A stretch of 6,716 bases of DNA, taken from JBBAFS01 sp041655255. GTDB taxonomy: Bacteria > Spirochaetota > Spirochaetia > Sphaerochaetales > Sphaerochaetaceae. Position 1 is the first letter of the stretch. Every line of letters begins with the position of its first letter. A model generated the notes under the pieces. That model did not search any database and was not told the DNA's origin. It saw nothing but the letters and a program-made list of their open reading frames with translations. The position numbers and the translations under genes are program-made. The stretch lies in NCBI GenBank assembly GCA_041655255.1, contig JBBAFS010000081.1, positions 1 to 6,716 of the forward strand. The letters run 5' to 3'. Shown one piece after another: positions 1 to 5,000 of this stretch.

Positions 1-271
1 TTTCTATTATCACCTTGCGTATCGCCTCGCCTAAATATTCTTTATTTAAGTGGCGAGTAAATCGCTCACAAATCTTTTTAACTGATACCTTTTCATTCAT
101 AGATACAGCGATCTTATTGCAAATAACCGAGTTTGTCTTGAGTATACCCAGACAGAGATCCTGTATGAATTTATACTCGGGTAAATAAACGCAGTCCTTA
201 AACTTTCTTAGGTACTGTAAAAATTTTACTTGCATGCTTTGCTTAACTATTTTTTGCTGTTCATTGAACAT
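1..271 (-). CDS. Transposase, IS4-like, N-terminal part (cut by left window edge)
   Basis: An open frame of 90 complete codons starts at ATG 271-269 and reaches the left edge with no stop. It begins MFNEQQKIVKQSMQVKFLQY and contains a segment KIAVSMNEKVSVKKICERF followed by TRHLNKEYLGEAI. A helical, Lys/Arg-rich start with an 'xKKxxERxxRxL' stretch is what I recall from N-terminal regions of IS4-type DDE transposases, which cut and join insertion sequence ends. The catalytic Asp/Asp/Glu residues would lie further on, outside the window, so activity cannot be judged. The start is well supported: AAGGAG lies six bases upstream, and no other in-frame ATG is as well placed. The gene points away from the protease genes, and relics that may be transposase-derived lie nearby. 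Family assignment is from memory of the motif style; that this is a real coding region is more certain than the family. Confidence 0.72.
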   Translation of the reverse strand, partial: MFNEQQKIVKQSMQVKFLQYLRKFKDCVYLPEYKFIQDLCLGILKTNSVICNKIAVSMNEKVSVKKICERFTRHLNKEYLGEAIRKVIIE

Positions 272-277
272 GGCTGG

Positions 278-283
278 CTCCTT
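278..283 (-). promoter_or_regulatory. Ribosome binding site of the transposase
   Basis: On the minus strand this reads AAGGAG, a full Shine-Dalgarno core, with a six-base spacer before ATG 271-269. It decides the start of the edge-truncated gene. Confidence 0.7.
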
Positions 284-455
284 GTTGGTTTTTAGTGAAT
301 TCAACTTATAGGAGTCAGCTTTTTTGTAAAGAATAATCCCACCTATTTTGCAACTTTTCTGCATTATTTACAGATTGCTCAAAACCCCTATATTTCAACG
401 TTCCATTGCGGTTTTTTATTGCAAGTAGACCCGGTTTTTTAGCAAATAAAGTTCT

Positions 456-540
456 GCACTTTTCAAGAGTGAAGTCGGCCTAAACCCTGATCAATAATAC
501 CTCAATTAAATCCTTAAGAATAATTTCGGGGGGATGCGTG
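456..540 (-). pseudogene. Degenerate transposase-like relic, copy A
   Basis: Bases 456-540 align without gaps to 1692-1776 (offset 1236). The first 22 bases on the minus strand match at 20 positions, an exact 9-base block (456-464) sits at the same distance in both copies, and the stretch 451-520 matches its partner at about 38 of 70 positions. The minus-strand translation reads HPPEIILKDLIEVLLIRV, then a TAG stop at 482-480, then ADFTLEKCRTLFAKKPG. Copy B reads HPLEIISLKS...LIREKCLKLTKKV, without the stop. Just left of the block the copies differ by three bases, one codon, as expected for former coding DNA. 'YHP..LLK.LIYGY...SSRK.EKA' is the N-terminal signature of IS1182/IS5-type transposases, and HPPEIILKDLIEV...LEKC resembles a decayed version. 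The shared ancestry is fairly well seen; the transposase identity is a guess. The frame continues open to a TGA at 317-315 but has no convincing start. Confidence 0.35.
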
Positions 541-568
541 CCTTAAAACGTACTCTCAGATCCCCCCG
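527..568. terminator. GC-rich hairpin with T6 tail on the plus strand
   Basis: CGGGGGGAT at 527-535 and ATCCCCCCG at 560-568 form a perfect 9-base-pair stem with a 24-base loop. It is the most GC-rich structure in the window. On the plus strand the stem is followed directly by TTTTTT (569-574), as in an intrinsic terminator, yet no plus-strand gene precedes it. On the minus strand it begins 17 bases after the stop of the 265-residue gene and is followed by AAATTATT rather than a clean T-run. It could still block or stabilise that transcript's 3' end. The loop is long for an efficient terminator. Confidence 0.45.
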
Positions 569-617
569 TTTTTTATACAGGGTATCAGAAGCTGTTGCTG
601 TTCGTGCCATTTCCCTT
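541..617 (-). repeat. Shared 3'-end repeat, copy A
   Basis: This segment covers the last codons of the 265-residue gene and the DNA after its stop, and is repeated at 1446-1522 (offset 905). Positions 555-597 are identical to 1460-1502 over 43 bases, and 555-617 matches at 60 of 63. Similarity fades through 541-554. The identity spans the stop codon and continues into non-coding DNA, so it is not maintained by protein selection alone. Confidence 0.9.
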
Positions 618-1382
618 ATAAGTTTCAGTTTCATACATTACAACCTCTTTATTAAAAAGAATCTCTCCGGTTATAGCATCTATGATGAATTGATTGCCTA
701 CATGTGCTATAAACCAGCTTAATCTGTACTGATAGGGTATTAAAGGGAAATCCTGATCATCATCTCTAAGATAGCAATACATTAAATGAGGATGTGGTTT
801 GTAACGATCTAAAAACGGAAGCCATTCTTTCCTGATTTCTGCGGTTTTGTTATAGATTACTAATGCCTCTTCCCTCGTTATCACCGGCTCTGCTGCTAAG
901 GTGGAGGGGTGAATTTTTTTCAGTGAGTTGGTCATACCCAACTCATTTATTTTGTAGTTGTAAAAGAATCTAATCCTACCTCCCCCTTCAAGATCATAAC
1001 CATTAATTCTTTGAGTATACTGTACCCTAACAAGTGAATCACCACCTGTCACGTTTTCTCTCGTTAGTTGTTCTCTGGGAACTGATAAATAAGGCAGAAT
1101 TCTCTTTAATATCTCATCAAAAATTAATCCTGCTTCCTCTTTCTCGCTTGCTGGGGGAAATGTAAGGTCCGGAAATCCACCATCAAAACTACTAATTTTG
1201 TTTAGGGTGGTATCGTGGCTTAAATAACCTTGAAACCCCGTTTCTTTTTTAAATTGTTCACCAAGTGCTCTTAGTTCTTTGCTTCTTCTATCTTCCTCTT
1301 CTCGGCTCAATCTTGCCGGCTGGGCAACGAGTAGGGTGAAGAATACCGATAACAACAGGAAAACAAGTATCGTTGTTTTCAT
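585..1382 (-). CDS. Secreted stand-alone FTP-type propeptide (protease paralogue lacking the peptidase domain)
   Basis: The 265-residue product starts MKTTILVFLLLSVFFTLLVA, a clear Sec signal peptide with probable cleavage after Ala20 or Ala23. ATG 1382-1380 is chosen because AAGGAG lies nine bases upstream and the signal peptide starts there; the frame is open for 14 more codons. The mature part is homologous along its length to the propeptide of the giant protease at 2098-6716. Shared blocks are SREEEDRRSKEL, EQFKKETGFQGY, QRINGY...GGR.R, PSTLAAEPVIT, LMYC and FIIDAITGEIL. The FTP/PepSY-type ending is typical of thermolysin and fungalysin propeptides, which act as chaperones and inhibitors of their peptidase. 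The protein stops just after this domain with YKGNGTNSNSF, where the catalytic part would begin; there is no HExxH, vWA domain or repeat. It may be a truncated pseudogene, but an intact signal peptide, start and propeptide argue for an expressed protein. A trans-acting inhibitor or foldase role is inference. Confidence 0.85.
   Translation of the reverse strand: MKTTILVFLLLSVFFTLLVAQPARLSREEEDRRSKELRALGEQFKKETGFQGYLSHDTTLNKISSFDGGFPDLTFPPASEKEEAGLIFDEILKRILPYLSVPREQLTRENVTGGDSLVRVQYTQRINGYDLEGGGRIRFFYNYKINELGMTNSLKKIHPSTLAAEPVITREEALVIYNKTAEIRKEWLPFLDRYKPHPHLMYCYLRDDDQDFPLIPYQYRLSWFIAHVGNQFIIDAITGEILFNKEVVMYETETYKGNGTNSNSF
877..910 (-). repeat. 34-base identity island in the propeptide, copy 1
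   Basis: These 34 bases are identical to 6239-6272 in the giant protease gene and encode the end of the propeptide motif PSTLAAEPVIT. Flanking sequence is strongly diverged, so third-codon positions would not be expected to agree throughout unless there had been recent exchange. Confidence 0.9.
1228..1354 (-). repeat. Conserved 5' leader block, copy 1
   Basis: This matches 6590-6716 at 122 of 127 positions (offset 5362), up to the right window edge. It encodes the second half of the signal peptide and the segment ending at KKETGFQG. Beyond it the two genes fall to low similarity abruptly. Confidence 0.93.
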
Positions 1383-1391
1383 TTTACTATT

Positions 1392-1397
1392 CTCCTT
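1392..1397 (-). promoter_or_regulatory. Ribosome binding site of the propeptide gene
   Basis: The minus strand reads AAGGAG, with nine bases to ATG 1382-1380. It favours this start over the upstream in-frame start at 1424, which would put 14 residues, several polar or charged, in front of the signal peptide. Confidence 0.72.
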
Positions 1398-1413
1398 AAT
1401 TTGATTTGGACAC

Positions 1414-1442
1414 AGACTAAACAATGAGATATATTATGTCAA
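1414..1442 (-). promoter_or_regulatory. Candidate sigma70-type promoter of the propeptide gene
   Basis: The minus strand has a perfect -35 box TTGACA (1442-1437), a 17-base spacer, and TAGTCT (1419-1414) as a weak -10 box with three of six matches. It starts immediately after the 3'-end repeat of the lost upstream gene and lies about 30 bases before the start codon. The -35 box and spacing are good and the -10 box poor; promoter consensus in this lineage is not known to me. Confidence 0.4.
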
Positions 1443-1445
1443 GCA

Positions 1446-1522
1446 CCCTAAAACATAAACTCAGATCCCCCCGTTTTTTATACAGGGTATCAGAAGCTGT
1501 TGTTGATCGTACCATTTCCCTT
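1446..1522 (-). repeat. Shared 3'-end repeat, copy B
   Basis: This is the second copy of the 541-617 segment. It carries the same CCCCCCGTTTTTT track, but the GGGGGG partner arm present at 527-535 is absent, so no hairpin forms here. Copy B lies between the fossil end of a lost gene and the promoter of the 265-residue gene. Confidence 0.9.
1490..1522 (-). pseudogene. Last ten codons of a lost third paralogue
   Basis: In the frame matching copy A, the minus strand reads KGNGTINNSF then TGA (1492-1490). The intact 265-residue gene ends KGNGTNSNSF then TGA at the same place in the repeat. Upstream in this frame only a few unrelated codons precede a TAA, so the body of the gene is gone. Three substitutions separate the copies; two alter residues (Ile for Asn, Asn for Ser) and one is silent. 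This is best read as the 3' stub of another family member deleted or overwritten from its 5' side. Confidence 0.6.
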
Positions 1523-1691
1523 TAGGTGGCTGGATATTTAGCCTTGTTACAAAGCTGAAACATGTTTCTACCAACTTACTCAGTCGGTAATAAATAAACA
1601 CATAAATATGTTTCCAACACTTTTTTTGTACTGCATAATCGCCGGGAAAACAGCCAGGTATTCTATAGCGAACTTTTTTAGTTAGTTTTAA

Positions 1692-1776
1692 GCACTTTTC
1701 ACGAATTAAGCTGTCGTAGAACATTGCCAACCAAACAACTACCGATTTCAATGAAATAATTTCGAGGGGATGCGCG
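1692..1776 (-). pseudogene. Degenerate transposase-like relic, copy B
   Basis: This is the partner of 456-540. The minus-strand frame reads HPLEIISLKSVVVWLAMFYDSLIREKCLKLTKK and is open from before 1776 down to the stop at 1463-1461. Towards that end the frame crosses the 3' stub of the lost paralogue in a different reading frame, so it cannot be an intact gene in its present form. The only start near the beginning is a TTG at 1751 with no ribosome binding site. The resemblance to IS1182/IS5 transposase N-termini is weak and rests mainly on the 'HP.EII...EKC' pattern shared with copy A. Confidence 0.33.
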
Positions 1777-2070
1777 TCTCTGGTAGTAGTATAGATTTTA
1801 GTGTAGGATGTTCAACCATTAGAGCAGGGATAGGTTAGATTGTATGAAAACGAGCTGAACACCACACAGCCCTTTTTTTCTCCCTATTTTACTAGTCTGC
1901 TATTCTACAAATTACTAAATCACCCTCCTACTGATCATAAACTTTTTGTTCGCAACTCGTGGTATCCGATGAACACCTATTACAATAATGGACAGCCTCA
2001 GGTGGCGAGACTGTCAACTTTCAAATTAAACAATATTTTTATTCATTGATTCTCTGCTAATAAAATGCGA
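1777..2070. other. Intergenic stretch without a recognisable gene
   Basis: About 290 bases separate the relic from the protease terminator. The plus strand has a 69-codon open stretch from a TTG at 1840 to a TGA at 2047-2049, with no ribosome binding site, no recognisable motif and an odd Thr/Pro/Phe-rich start. I see no RNA gene, inverted repeat or strong promoter. Confidence 0.5.
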
Positions 2071-2072
2071 GT

Positions 2073-2095
2073 AAAAAAGGAGATATAAATATCCT
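2073..2095 (-). terminator. Probable intrinsic terminator of the giant protease gene
   Basis: Two bases after the TAA stop (2100-2098) the minus strand reads AGGATAT, a two-base loop, then ATATCTCCT and a run of six T. The stem is seven pairs with a two-base bulge and is AT-rich, so it is weak, but it is correctly placed and has the expected T-tract. A wider pairing, GAGTAAA (2103-2097) with TTTACTC (2075-2069), could extend it. Confidence 0.5.
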
Positions 2096-2097
2096 GT

Positions 2098-5000
2098 TTA
2101 CTCCTCATCGGGCCATAATATCGGCTCAGTTATATTTACCCTCAACGGCATCCCAGTTTCAATATCGAAATCATCTCCCATCCAACTTTCTCCATCAGAA
2201 AAACACGCGTTCCAGCTTTGGTACGAAGGTTGCCAAATATTGACAGCATTGACAGCTCCTATGTCATTACCGATATCACTGGCTTTTTCTAAATCTGGGC
2301 GATTGAGGGGGACCATAATGTCATTTTGACTACCTACGGATCCTTCAACTAAATTATACTGAATCGGATCAATTAATTTACCAATACTATAAAATGTCAT
2401 ATCCTCCGTAACATTTATAAAATATGAGTTACCTGGATATAGATCAAAAACATCTCCAATCCAAAAACCTGGGGAATATACACAAGAAGACCATGATTGA
2501 TAAGCAGGATTCCATCTACTAATCGTATTAATCAATCCGATATATTCATTACCTAAATCTCTTGCAGTTTCATACTCCGCATCAAGAGGAAGCGCTATAT
2601 GGTTAGTGCCCTCAATACATTCATATGCTATATAGCCGACAATTTCACTCGCTTCTGAAAAATTTCTGCTCGAGTACTCACGCTGATGTTGGAATACTGA
2701 TTTATTAACATTTTTTGATGATGAATTTCTATATATCTGTTTTGAGTGTTGTGATAATTGATAATCAACGTTTCTGTTCCTTGATGAAAAGTCATTGCTT
2801 CTACTTTCTCTTCGAGAAGATTGATTATCTTTTGCTGATAACCGGTTCAACATTGAGTATTCCTTCGTGTTTCTATCAGCATTTGAATATCCACCTCCTC
2901 TCTGATTGAGTCTATCAGGTAACCCTCTCTCATTATCTAAGTTAACTATATTACTATAATCATTGCTCTCCTTCATCCGATTACGCTTAGCTAAACTGAT
3001 CTCTCTTCTCGTTCTTAGTTCATTCTCTCTGATAATTGATGATGCTGATAATAATGATGAAGGCGGTTCTTCTTCGGAAGCAAAAACAATATAGAACATT
3101 CTGTCACCAAGTGGTTCAGTATATGTATTTGTTGTTGTTACGTCAATAGGATCTCCCCAATCTTCGGTATAAGGATCATCAGAAGAGTATATCCAATAAG
3201 AATTAGCTCCAACTTTATAATTCCAACTCATATAAGCGTGATCATAATTTTTGGAAATCGTAACTACAAGTGGATCACTGAAAAAAGATTTCTTAACTTC
3301 AATCTCGAATTTTTTAATTCTTCTCACAGAAAGAGAAGGGATATCAATATCAATCGTAATAAAAGCATTCCCGTGATTTTGTGGTACTAAATTACAGAAG
3401 TAGCTCCCTTGATTTGTTATATCATGATCAATATAAAATACTTCAGTTACCGAATCTGAAAACTCAAATTTAACAACAATATTTGCATCCGGCACTGGAG
3501 TTAGATAGTTTTTGATTTCAACATTGAAAGGGAGTATTTTCCTTGATTCGATTGTAAATGGTAAATCACTAACAATTACTCTGAGATCGGATTTAACATC
3601 TACTCCCAATGAAAAAGATCTATTGGAATAAGTATCATTCTCTAATTCTATTAACCATTGACCTTGTTCTGGAGATGGAATATTAATCCTACTCATACAA
3701 TTTTGATACTCATATCCTGTATAGTTATTGTCATATTCAACTTCAGATGGAGAGATTACCTTCAATTTCATTTTAGGCGCTCCTGCATAATTTTCATTCC
3801 ATGAAGCAATAGCTGTAAGTTTGTCAGCATTACTTTCGACATAGAAAGACTCAACTATTGTTGTATTAGAAGCGACATCTCCATTTCTTTCATAAGCTGG
3901 CACTTCTCCTCTGATGGTTTGAATAATATGTCTAACAATCCTATGTGTTTTATACAAACTGCTGTTGTGATAATATAGTCCATTGCCTAATACCGCCATA
4001 TCCTCCATATTCTTCTGTGCAATAGCATTACTGGGTCCATATCTTATCGTGAAAATTCTTATCCCATTATTAACCATGTTTTGTACCATTACATCTGCAG
4101 AAGGCACCCAAGATGGTCGGTAAAAACCTGGAATATTTGCCTTTTCCCAATTATGCTTACCGTCAGAAAGAAAAATTAAGCCTTTATTTCGAGGGTTATC
4201 AATATGATCAAACCTTTGCTGGGAAAACCACAACGGAGTGAGTAAACATGTGTAGTTATCTTGAATAATGCTACCAGAAGATGGTATCATTCCCATTAAA
4301 GAACTGTGGTTATCATTAACGGTCACTAATTCTTCTGCTCCACCAATATATAATAATCCCTGTGGTTGGATATCATTACTTGGCCAACGATTGAATCCAA
4401 ACGCGTTAATTCTATCATTATCTAAAAATGAACCTACTATTGTCTTTGCTGTTCGACTTAGGTTAGAGGCTTGACCCTGCATACTACCAGTTACATCAAC
4501 AGCTATAACAACATCGATTCCGAAATCAATCCTGAACCCCGGTTCTGTTAGACCGTCAATTCCGTCAATGGTGTTATTGGCATCAGCAAAAGCGAAATTC
4601 AGCTTTCCGTATCCCGGAGATTGGCTATTGCCGATATCAACGATAATATCGTAATCACCCTCCGTAAGTCCACTGCTCCAGATAGGTCCCGACCATTTAC
4701 CGTCATTTCCAATAGAAACAGAATTTATTTCTATCGAAGCTATAACACCTTCAGGAATATTCATATTGTCGGTGTAAGCTTGATGTTCTACTATATGAAT
4801 CGTTATCGGCGTGTTCTGAGGGAGATTACTGATAGAGACATATACTTCGTCATTAACCCCGAAAATGTTCTTCTCCACCTCGTCTTGATTAGTACTGATC
4901 ACTTTAGGATAGAAATGCAAACCTCGCTTGGCATAAGCATCAATGATCTTCTCCTGATCCGCATTCAACGTCCAATTCTCCTTATCGGTTGCTACCTTAT

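Noticed and set aside
315..482. Stop-free minus-strand stretch of 54 codons just before the transposase
   Set aside because: It has no start codon with a ribosome binding site, and a stretch this short is expected by chance in such DNA. Its first part is covered by the relic entry.
534..722. Plus-strand open stretch of 62 codons over the small gene's 3' end
   Set aside because: It is antisense to the propeptide coding end and the hairpin, with no start signal or motif.
1461..1751. Minus-strand open stretch of 96 codons as an intact Cys-rich gene
   Set aside because: It begins at a TTG without a ribosome binding site and crosses the 3' stub of the lost paralogue in the wrong frame. Only its first part has a parallel, at 456-540. 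It is treated as relic DNA.
1840..2049. Plus-strand open stretch of 69 codons between the relic and the protease gene
   Set aside because: It starts at a TTG without a ribosome binding site, shows no recognisable motif and is the only plus-strand candidate outside the minus-strand genes. It is most likely chance.
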